In this document: positions 6,676 to 12,578 of the stretch, one piece after another
Numbering within the stretch: the stretch's first letter is position 1
How the letters are laid out: the number at the start of each line of letters is the position of its first letter
DNA from: a virus
IMG/VR virus record: IMGVR_UViG_3300030090_004916
Location: 1-23,317 of that record
Direction: 5' to 3' (one strand)
DNA: 23,317 nucleotides
Made by a program: the position numbers and the translations under genes
Notes under the pieces: generated by a model
The model's database searches: none
Seen by the model: only the letters and a program-made list of their open reading frames with translations
Told to the model about the DNA's origin: nothing

Positions 6676-7830
6676 TCAATAAACGAAAGAGTAACCAACC
6701 GTGATGAAGTCCTTGTTCAGGATTTCAAAACCGGCGAACAGCGACCAGATCATGATAATAAAACGAGAGAAGTCGTCGTTGTTATTTAGAAGAATCTGAG
6801 CGTTGTTACCACCAATACCTACACCGACAGCTTGAGGTCCGAAGAAGATCAGCTGGCTTGCGCCGTAATCAGCAGCGGAACTACCTGCAGTCGCGTCGTT
6901 CACGACGAGGTTATAGGTGGTTTCAGGGAGGTTGGTTGACTCGAACCAACGGACGCCTTCAAATAGAAAGCCAGTGGGCATCACGGGCTGACCAGCAACG
7001 AAACCAGCCTGACCGTATGCAGGACCCATGCCTTGATAGAAGTTGGCGTTAGGTGCCTGATTGGGCTGCATGGGGTTAATCATGCCTGAGCCCGGATAGC
7101 GTGCGATCTCGCGGAAGTCGCTGTCCTGACGCAGATGCATCATCGCGGTTGGATCTACGATGCAGCGGTAGTACCCATCGGCGAAGGTCGGGACATTGCG
7201 CTTACGCATATCCTTAACAACTTCCAGCAGGTCGGTGCTCACATCAAACTTGGCAGATTCGCCAGCTGCATAAGTCACACCCAAAGTGCCACCGGATCCA
7301 CCTTTGGCTTTACTGCCAGGTAGGTAGTAACCACCTTGCTCTGAGTTTGCTTCGCCATTGGCTTCAGCTTTCAGAAGTTCGTTAGCGAACACACGGTCGC
7401 GCCAGCGGCGGTAGTCGTCCAACAGCGTAAGTGAACCAATGCTTTGATGGAAGACATTGAGGTTGCCGGTGTCCAGAAGCAGGCGCTGGGCGGTGATTAG
7501 GGTTTCCCGAGCCACCTTGAAAGTGGAAGGCTGGGCCGTATCACGAGTATCAGCAGGTCCCGTATATTCACGAAGCGTTACTAATACCTTGTCTTTAACA
7601 ATGTTGCGGGCGGATGCGGTGCCAAGAGTTTGGTCAGCGGTCCGCTCACGGGACTCCTTAGTGCCAGGCTTGCCCCAGAAGCGGTATCTATCCAGCTGGA
7701 CCGTTTGACCGGGCTGTTTGCTGAAATCGTGGACTACCACTGGCTCAACTGCCATCTCAATGATGTAGGCAGGATGAGGACGGTAAAGCTCTGCACCAAG
7801 AAGCTTGGGAAAATCATTATCAATCCACAT
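6676..7830 (-). CDS. Major capsid protein
   Basis: This 384-aa protein shows the usual features of cyanophage major capsid proteins: an N-terminal segment with VVVHDFSKQPGQTVQLDRYRFW, a basic ERTADQTLGT stretch, a long helical segment around SLTLLDDYRRWRDRVFANELL, a central Gly-rich loop and a C-terminal strand-rich half with FLFEGVRWFESTNLPE and QLIFFGPQAVGVGIGG. Size and gene place (before a decoration gene with a strong ribosome site) agree. It is separated from the portal/scaffold group by the sigma factor block and a plus-strand island, an unusual break. GGAG lies 10 nt before the ATG. Third codon positions are richer in G/C than in most neighbours, consistent with high expression. Confidence 0.88.
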   Translation of the reverse strand: MWIDNDFPKLLGAELYRPHPAYIIEMAVEPVVVHDFSKQPGQTVQLDRYRFWGKPGTKESRERTADQTLGTASARNIVKDKVLVTLREYTGPADTRDTAQPSTFKVARETLITAQRLLLDTGNLNVFHQSIGSLTLLDDYRRWRDRVFANELLKAEANGEANSEQGGYYLPGSKAKGGSGGTLGVTYAAGESAKFDVSTDLLEVVKDMRKRNVPTFADGYYRCIVDPTAMMHLRQDSDFREIARYPGSGMINPMQPNQAPNANFYQGMGPAYGQAGFVAGQPVMPTGFLFEGVRWFESTNLPETTYNLVVNDATAGSSAADYGASQLIFFGPQAVGVGIGGNNAQILLNNNDDFSRFIIMIWSLFAGFEILNKDFITVGYSFVY

Positions 7831-7864
7831 GGGATGATATCTCCGTAAGCTAAAAGGTTTATAA

Positions 7865-7883
7865 GTGACTTCGACTTAGTCAC
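7865..7883. repeat. Inverted repeat in the capsid gene leader
   Basis: GTGACT (7865-7870) and AGTCAC (7878-7883) form a perfect 6-bp inverted repeat with a 7-nt loop, 35 nt upstream of the capsid ATG in the divergent gap. It could be an operator or a 5' leader hairpin. No T-run follows on either strand, so it is not a classic terminator. Confidence 0.4.
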
Positions 7884-7944
7884 ATAATACGATAATACTG
7901 TTTATTATTGGTATTGTTGATACCTACCCCAAGATATTGTGGTT

Positions 7945-8322
7945 ATGGAATTTATAGATAGTTCTGTGTGGATTCCTGTTCATACATTACCTGGATATGA
8001 GTGTTGCATTGAATATTACGTTAACGCTGAAGGACAAGTAAAAAGTACTAAAGGACAGATCGAAAGATTGTTGAAACCAAAAATTAAAAAATCGGGATAC
8101 AAAGTGGTAAATTTGACTCAACGTATTGGCAGAAAGAAAACTATCACTGTCCCTATACATACTTTAGTTGCCTTTGCTTTTCTTGGCAACCCTCCAACTC
8201 CTTATGGGAGAACTAAAGGTTGCTCAATCGTCAAACATATAAATGGTGATCGTGCGGACTGTCGATCTTGTAATTTGAAATGGATCAAACATTCAGAATC
8301 AAAAGCCTTAAAATATAGATAA
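7945..8322 (+). CDS. HNH homing endonuclease with NUMOD4-like N-terminus
   Basis: Starting from ATG 7945 (an in-frame GTG lies two codons earlier), the 125-aa product has a NUMOD4-like start (VWIPVHTLPGYE, then YYVNAEGQVKS and LKPKIKKSGYKVVNLT) followed by an HNH core: IHTLVAFAFLG, KHINGDRADCR and NLKWIKHSES. The conserved His, Asn, Asp and NLxW residues are present, so the nuclease looks intact. Family knowledge says such free-standing enzymes cut phage DNA at an intron-less or intron-bearing target and spread by repair. Its strand, opposite to the cluster, and its position next to the capsid gene fit insertion as a selfish gene. No ribosome site is clear. Confidence 0.85.
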   Translation: MEFIDSSVWIPVHTLPGYECCIEYYVNAEGQVKSTKGQIERLLKPKIKKSGYKVVNLTQRIGRKKTITVPIHTLVAFAFLGNPPTPYGRTKGCSIVKHINGDRADCRSCNLKWIKHSESKALKYR

Positions 8323-8339
8323 GTATTTAGTCAAATCCT

Positions 8340-8954
8340 ATGGCCGATAGAGTGATTTATAAAGGCGGTAAAACCGTTACCAATGCGGTTGGGAATATCA
8401 AACTGGTACTACCAACTAATGGAACTATGCATAAGTTCCCTCGTTGGTGGAAGAAAAAGCATGGTGCTTACATCGACTGTGCAATCTTTAATGTTACTTT
8501 GGAGAATGGCGTTGTAGTGCGATTAGTTGTACCCGCTGTTGAACGTATGCATCTCGAAATTAGGCACGACGGTTACGGTAATTTTACGTTCCCTGTCAGC
8601 CGTGTTGATCGTATTGCTGTTGTTGCAATTGACAGCCCAGAACTCTTGGTTGAATATCAATTTTCCAAAATCAGCGGAGGTAAAGTCCTCAAACGAATAG
8701 TCGCTGGTATACCCTCTCCAACTGCTCCGGAGCCTCAACCCGCTCCTGAACCAGAACCTATTGTTGAAGTAGAAGCAGAAGAAGCTCCAAAAATTCAAGT
8801 CCAAGTTCATCCGAGTCACCCTAAAGTTGATTTAGAAAAAATGACTAAAAAACAACTGCTTGATTGGAGCTTAGAGCAGGGACATGATTTAGTAAATAAC
8901 CATTCCAAAGCAGAGTTGCTATCAGAATGCCAAGAAATACTCGATAATCTTTAA
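8340..8954 (+). CDS. 204-aa protein with Pro/Glu linker and SAP/HeH-like C-terminus
   Basis: The first 120 residues appear to be a beta-rich domain (NIKLVLPTNGTMHKFP, FNVTLENGVVVRLVVP, VVAIDSPELLVEYQFSK). A proline/glutamate linker (about 124-150) follows. The end, from about residue 166 (MTKKQLLDWSLEQG, then HSKAELLSECQEIL), resembles the small helix-extended-helix or SAP-type fold seen at the ends of phage and DNA-binding proteins. It lies 17 nt after the HNH gene on the same strand, and its stop overlaps that of the convergent 226-aa gene. Function is unknown; it may be a virion protein with a nucleic-acid-binding tail, or cargo that travelled with the HNH gene. Confidence 0.65.
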   Translation: MADRVIYKGGKTVTNAVGNIKLVLPTNGTMHKFPRWWKKKHGAYIDCAIFNVTLENGVVVRLVVPAVERMHLEIRHDGYGNFTFPVSRVDRIAVVAIDSPELLVEYQFSKISGGKVLKRIVAGIPSPTAPEPQPAPEPEPIVEVEAEEAPKIQVQVHPSHPKVDLEKMTKKQLLDWSLEQGHDLVNNHSKAELLSECQEILDNL

Positions 8955-9631
8955 GCTGGTGTAAGTTGTCTTTGAGTGTCTGTCATGTTGTAGAAACTTA
9001 AATATTCTCGACCAATATCTACTTCAACATTGTATGGCAGCCTTTTCGTGTTTCTTGCATGAAATCCTACATAAAAATGATCACTAGGTTTAATATAAAG
9101 AGTTTCTCCATCGAACTCTTCTTTGTTCTTGGTGTATATTCTTACATCGAACCAGTTGTCTACATACTTGTTTCCTGTTTTTAAATTTCTAAGATCTATA
9201 CGAATATACAAGTTTAAAATATCACTTAAACCATCTTTTGTTCCAGCGGTCACATAATCACCACTGGGATCACTTGTATCTACACTAAAATCTATATTTG
9301 CAGTTTCGTAATCATTAAGTGTGCCAAATTCTCTTGACACCCAAACAGGAGTGAAATTGTTTACTTGAATATCTAGGTTGGAAAATATTGATCCTTCACC
9401 TTGAATATCAAGTTTTATTTTGACAAATTTGTTCTCTGCCCCAAATAAACCTATTTTGTCTTCGTACTTAAATGTAAAAGGAATTGCAGTAATAACTTCC
9501 TCTGGGGCTGTATTAATGTTGATGCCCTGAGCAAAGTTGAGTGATTTTGTAGCGGAGTAATTATTTACATTGCTGCTACTATAGCCACCCAGCTTTAGAA
9601 TTTTATTTTCAATAGCTTGCGTTACGTCCAT
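8951..9631 (-). CDS. 226-aa predicted structural protein, beta-rich
   Basis: The start is taken at ATG 9629-9631; a GTG codon directly upstream is an alternative. After a short helical start and Ser/Asn-rich linker, residues 37-52 read ININTAPEEVITAIPF, which resembles the first helix of the HhH domain in the 5551-5982 gene. The rest is beta-rich (KFVKIKLDIQGEGSIF, LDIQVNNFTPVWVSREFG, LNLYIRIDLRNLKTG, YNVEVDIGREYLSFY). The alternating strands fit a virion surface or tail protein. It is 34 nt downstream of the sigma factor and shares the TTAA bases as stop codons with the convergent plus-strand gene. No family recognised. Confidence 0.65.
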   Translation of the reverse strand: MDVTQAIENKILKLGGYSSSNVNNYSATKSLNFAQGININTAPEEVITAIPFTFKYEDKIGLFGAENKFVKIKLDIQGEGSIFSNLDIQVNNFTPVWVSREFGTLNDYETANIDFSVDTSDPSGDYVTAGTKDGLSDILNLYIRIDLRNLKTGNKYVDNWFDVRIYTKNKEEFDGETLYIKPSDHFYVGFHARNTKRLPYNVEVDIGREYLSFYNMTDTQRQLTPA

Positions 9632-9665
9632 CACTTTTTAATCCGAGTCCTATGTTTATTGTAAA

Positions 9666-10607
9666 TTACAACAAACCATTTATCTCCTGACCTAACTCTC
9701 GCAGATTTCTAATTGCTTTTTGCTCTAATGTACGTACACGATCTCTGCTCATATTTAGTATTTGCCCGATTGCTGTCATAGACATAGGTTCAAGCACATC
9801 TTCACCAATTCCATATCTCATGCTGATTACTGCTGCTTGCATCTCTGGTAAGTCGCCAATCAGTTCCCTCACATCTTCTTTTATACAAGCACGCTCTAGA
9901 AGCATCTCTGGTAATTGAGTTTCGTCTTCAAGTAAATCAATCAATGCTGTATCTCGATTCTCCCCAATTTTTATTTCCAATGAGGTTGGCTGCCTAGCTT
10001 TGCACATCAGATCTTTTACAGCATCTGCCGTTAGTTCAAGCTCTTCTGCAAGCTCTGCTACGGTCGGCATGTAACCGTTAATTTGGCTTAATTCACGCTG
10101 AGCTTTCTTAAGGCGGTTGAGGTTTTCTGTAACATGAATCGGTAAGCGTATTGCCCTTGATTTCTCCGCAATGGCCCGCGTGATACCTTGCCGAATCCAC
10201 CAATAAGCATAAGTAGAGAACTTGTAGCCACGACCAGGATCAAACTTCTCCACACCACGAACCAAACCAATGGTGCCCTCCTGGATGATATCCAGTAATT
10301 CCATGTTCCGTTTAGTGTATTTCTTGGCGACTGAAACAACAAGCCTGAGATTAGCAGTGACCATTTTGTCTTTTGCCTTTGTGCCATCTCGCAGCTCACG
10401 TCGAAGCTCCTGTTTTGATAGTCCTAGAGAAACGGCCAATTCTTCTGTTGTCGGGTTTCCCAATAACTCTTCGCATGCTTTAATCTCCATCAGTCGTTGT
10501 ACTTTTCGACCTAACAAGATTTCCTCATCATGTTCTAGTAACGGGATTCTTCCAATATCACGCAGATATGCACGAACAGAATCACCGGAGATTTTTTGTT
10601 GCGGCAT
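9666..10607 (-). CDS. Phage-borne RNA polymerase sigma factor, cyanobacterial group 2 type
   Basis: The 313-aa protein carries all core regions of a primary-like sigma-70: region 1.2 (about 8-36, DSVRAYLRDIGRIPLLEHDE), region 2 (about 80-148) with NLRLVVSVAKKY, LDIIQEGTIGLVRGVEKFD and the -10-reading helix YAYWWIRQGITRAI (133-146), region 3 with RLPIHVTENLNRLKKAQREL, and region 4 (about 245-305) with the -35 helix-turn-helix MSMTAIGQILNMSRDRVRTLEQKA. It looks like the cyanobacterial group 2 class, not the T4 gp55 type. It sits inside the virion cluster behind its own promoter candidate. The expected role is to guide host RNA polymerase core to phage (late) promoters; loss of region 1.1 fits that class. 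The gene looks complete. Confidence 0.9.
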   Translation of the reverse strand: MPQQKISGDSVRAYLRDIGRIPLLEHDEEILLGRKVQRLMEIKACEELLGNPTTEELAVSLGLSKQELRRELRDGTKAKDKMVTANLRLVVSVAKKYTKRNMELLDIIQEGTIGLVRGVEKFDPGRGYKFSTYAYWWIRQGITRAIAEKSRAIRLPIHVTENLNRLKKAQRELSQINGYMPTVAELAEELELTADAVKDLMCKARQPTSLEIKIGENRDTALIDLLEDETQLPEMLLERACIKEDVRELIGDLPEMQAAVISMRYGIGEDVLEPMSMTAIGQILNMSRDRVRTLEQKAIRNLRELGQEINGLL

Positions 10608-10629
10608 ATGTTATCTTCACTGAAACCTT

Positions 10630-10659
10630 ATCATAGCACCTTGGTTATATTTAAGGCAA
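10630..10659 (-). promoter_or_regulatory. Extended -10 promoter candidate for the sigma gene
   Basis: On the minus strand TTGCCT (10654-10659) and TATGAT (10630-10635) are separated by 18 nt, with a TG one base before the -10 box. The start codon is 22 nt further on, so the leader is short. The -35 box overlaps the inverted repeat at 10651-10676. Confidence 0.55.
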
Positions 10660-10676
10660 CATAATATCTGCCTTAA
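10651..10676. repeat. Inverted repeat overlapping the sigma promoter
   Basis: TTAAGGCA (10651-10658) and TGCCTTAA (10669-10676) form a perfect 8-bp inverted repeat around a 10-nt loop. It overlaps the -35 box of the sigma gene promoter, so an operator role is plausible. It lies just past the stop of the upstream 96-aa gene, but no T-run follows, so termination is less likely. Confidence 0.5.
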
Positions 10677-10683
10677 TTAACAT

Positions 10684-10974
10684 CTAAACGCCGTAAATGC
10701 CAGCAAAGCGGATGCTTTCAATTGGGTTTTCTCCACTTTCCAAGCTTTCTACTGCCATAGCTTGGGCAGCATGTTCGTTGAATCCTCTTTCTTTGTAATT
10801 ACTAAGGTTGCGCTCATATTGCTCAATTGAACTTTCAAAATCTTCACCATGATGCAGCATCTCAGCAGTCATGTGATTTGCTGCTTGATCTTCCATTCCA
10901 TCAGTTTTTAGGTGTTTCCAAATAGTTTGGAATACTTCAGGTTCCGTTTGTGAAATGTCAGCAGCTTTACGCAC
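10684..10974 (-). CDS. 96-aa helical protein with internal duplication
   Basis: The product starts from GTG (10972-10974); a TAA stands four codons upstream, and no ATG is available before residue 26. It is acidic and helical. Residues 31-46 (AANHMTAEMLHHGEDF) and 69-84 (AAQAMAVESLESGENP) are an internal duplication of AAxxMxxExLxxGE, so the protein looks like two copies of a 38-residue helical unit. It lies between the 155-aa gene and the sigma gene in the same direction. I do not recognise a family; a small regulator or a virion component are both possible. Confidence 0.6.
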   Translation of the reverse strand: MRKAADISQTEPEVFQTIWKHLKTDGMEDQAANHMTAEMLHHGEDFESSIEQYERNLSNYKERGFNEHAAQAMAVESLESGENPIESIRFAGIYGV

Positions 10975-10984
10975 GGCACTATTT

Positions 10985-11009
10985 ATTTACTATTTAAATT
11001 GTAGTAAAT
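10985..11009. repeat. AT-rich inverted repeat before the 96-aa gene
   Basis: ATTTACTA (10985-10992) and TAGTAAAT (11002-11009) form a perfect 8-bp inverted repeat with a 9-nt loop, 10 nt upstream of the GTG start. Its AT content makes a stable RNA hairpin unlikely; a protein-binding site is the better reading. Confidence 0.35.
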
Positions 11010-11032
11010 TAGCCTAAATATTGATTTATTGT

Positions 11033-11500
11033 TTATGCCATAGCTTTGGCAATTGCATCGCTTGTTTGAATATTATTATAAAACCCTTCTCTGTCTGTTG
11101 TCATTCTTTCGTTCAATAATTCCATTTGGGTTGGTCTCTGTATTTTCCCTCCTTCAGCTTGGGCATACATAATATCAGATAATTTTAGGTTTAAATTTTG
11201 TTGAACGCGACTATCAATATCTGATTGTTTTACGATCGCAGTTCGTACTTGCCCCATTGCTCCTGCCGCAGCTTGAGGTCTTGCGCTTGCCATGTTTTGA
11301 TTAATATCCTGCATTTCATATTGATTCTGACGCTCTGCTTGCGCATTTAAAAAAGGATCAAGACGTCCATCATCCATATTTGTCATGCCAGGATTGGGTG
11401 GATTCATGCCTCCTTGTCCACGCTGCAATGCAGCATAAGGAAGTGCTTCTCTTGAATACTGCATGTTGCCTGCAGGCATATCAGAAATACGTTGAGCCAT
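11033..11500 (-). CDS. 155-aa Gln/Met/Asn-rich protein
   Basis: Residues 1-60 are disordered and rich in Gly, Pro, Asn and Met (MQYSREALPYAALQRGQGGM). Beyond about residue 75 the protein becomes more helical and polar (VRTAIVKQSDIDSRVQQNL, LKLSDIMYAQ, MELLNERM), with a short Ala-rich end. No domain is recognised. The gene follows the scaffold-like gene after a 64-nt gap that holds a strong hairpin. A head-assembly or internal virion role is a guess from position. Confidence 0.6.
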   Translation of the reverse strand: MAQRISDMPAGNMQYSREALPYAALQRGQGGMNPPNPGMTNMDDGRLDPFLNAQAERQNQYEMQDINQNMASARPQAAAGAMGQVRTAIVKQSDIDSRVQQNLNLKLSDIMYAQAEGGKIQRPTQMELLNERMTTDREGFYNNIQTSDAIAKAMA

Positions 11501-11529
11501 TTCAATACTTCAATCAATATTTATATTGT

Positions 11530-11553
11530 AGGGGATACAGAGTTGCATCCCCT
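11530..11553 (-). promoter_or_regulatory. Stable RNA hairpin between scaffold-like and 155-aa genes
   Basis: Minus-strand RNA forms a 10-bp stem (AGGGGATGCA with TGTATCCCCT, one G-U pair) closing a 4-nt loop, 11 nt after the scaffold-like stop. On the plus strand the same pair is an A-C mismatch, so the pairing favours a minus-strand RNA role. No T-run follows, so it may be an attenuator, processing site or 3' stabiliser rather than a full terminator. Confidence 0.55.
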
Positions 11554-11564
11554 TCTGAACTTAA

Positions 11565-12578
11565 TCAGCTATCTTGAACCAGCACTTTGGTGGTAAATGC
11601 CTGAGCAGGTGCACTGGCTAAATACTGCCATGCATTCTCAGGGTTGTTGTCCATCAGTGCGCTGAAATCACCCCAGAAACCACGGGCACCTTCACCGGAG
11701 CGCTGACCGGGGGTCGGCATTTCCATTTGAGGCCGTTGGAAGTTCTGAGGAACGCCGCGCTGCTCTTGAGCCTGAATCTCAGCTTCGAACTGAGCTGCAG
11801 CTTCTTGCTGTTGGCGGACCTGGGTTTCGTCAGCGGTTTCTGTCGGATAAGGGCCGCTAGGACCAAAGAAATCATTGACGTAATCGGCCAAGATGTCTGG
11901 ATTAGTCAGCATCAGATTCATCGCAGCACGCTCTTCACCAGCTGCTCCAAGCATCAAGTTCATGTCGTTATTACGACCGACCTGCTCAATCAGAGCATCT
12001 TCAACAGCGCAGGCATACTGATTCAGCAGTGCAGGAGCTTCAGCACCAAAGTGCTCCAGAACCTCAAGGCTGTTGTCAGAGATCTGACTTAAGTAGCTGT
12101 CACCCGCTGGGGCGGCGCTTGGCGCGGTTTGGGCCTGTGCGAGGGCCTGCAGCTGCTCTTGTGAATAAGTTGGGGTTGAAACTTGGGGACTGTAAGTCTG
12201 GGCTGCCTGGTATTGGGGCTGAGCCTGTGGCATTTGCGGTGCCTGTGAGGCCCAAGTTGCCTGGGTACTGGCCTGTGGGGTCGGTGTCTGATAAGCCGAG
12301 TACGACGCCTGGGCCGGGGACTGCTGCGGCGTATTCAGGCTTGCGCTCAGTGCCTGGAACGCCTGCTGCCATGGATTCCCCTCCGGTGCCGAAGCCTGCG
12401 GGGCCGCTGTTGGTTGGTAGGCCGGAACCTGGGGTTCCGCTACCTGCTGAACCTGAGCCGCCTGGTAAGCGGACGGGTCGCTCATCACGGGTTGGGAGAC
12501 CGATGTCGGCACGCTTGCGGTCGGCGTCGGAGAGCTTACTTGCGGCGTCGTCGCCACTGTTTGGTTGATACTTTCCAC
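11565..12578 (-). CDS. Scaffold-like Gln/Pro/Ala-rich head assembly protein
   Basis: The 337-aa protein starts at GTG 12576-12578, supported by a strong AAAGGAG ribosome site (12589-12595, 10-nt spacing). Residues 1-155 are extremely rich in Gln, Pro, Ala, Ser and Thr, with no hydrophobic core. Residues 160-337 carry helices (SLEVLEHFGAEAPALLNQY, VEDALIEQVG, RQQQEAAAQFEAEIQAQEQ) and a compact end (FWGDFSALMDNNPENAWQYL). Flexible N-terminus, coiled middle and location right after the portal gene match scaffolding proteins, though order here puts the capsid gene about 4 kb further on. Its first 479 nt overlap the end of the portal gene in another frame. Codon use is G/C-rich at third positions. 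Confidence 0.75.
   Translation of the reverse strand: MESINQTVATTPQVSSPTPTASVPTSVSQPVMSDPSAYQAAQVQQVAEPQVPAYQPTAAPQASAPEGNPWQQAFQALSASLNTPQQSPAQASYSAYQTPTPQASTQATWASQAPQMPQAQPQYQAAQTYSPQVSTPTYSQEQLQALAQAQTAPSAAPAGDSYLSQISDNSLEVLEHFGAEAPALLNQYACAVEDALIEQVGRNNDMNLMLGAAGEERAAMNLMLTNPDILADYVNDFFGPSGPYPTETADETQVRQQQEAAAQFEAEIQAQEQRGVPQNFQRPQMEMPTPGQRSGEGARGFWGDFSALMDNNPENAWQYLASAPAQAFTTKVLVQDS
12100..12578 (-). other. 479-nt dual-coding overlap of portal tail and scaffold start
   Basis: Two minus-strand frames are open across the whole interval: the portal frame down to TGA at 12100 and the scaffold-like frame from GTG 12578. The portal frame gives a Gly/Ser/Pro/Thr-rich tail (GGSGSAGSGTPGSG near its start), and the other gives the Pro/Gln/Ala-rich N-terminus. 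The scaffold start has a strong ribosome site inside portal coding sequence. The composition makes stop codons rare in all frames, so absence of stops alone does not prove that the portal tail is kept by selection. Confidence 0.7.

Noticed and set aside
10651-10676. Rho-independent terminator reading of the TTAAGGCA hairpin
   Set aside because: There is no T-run after the stem on either strand and the stem is AT-rich; overlap with the sigma -35 box favours an operator.
12029-12568. Long plus-strand open frame opposite the portal/scaffold overlap
   Set aside because: It lies fully antisense to two better supported genes; the G/C-rich, stop-poor composition explains its length, and there is no ribosome site or domain.
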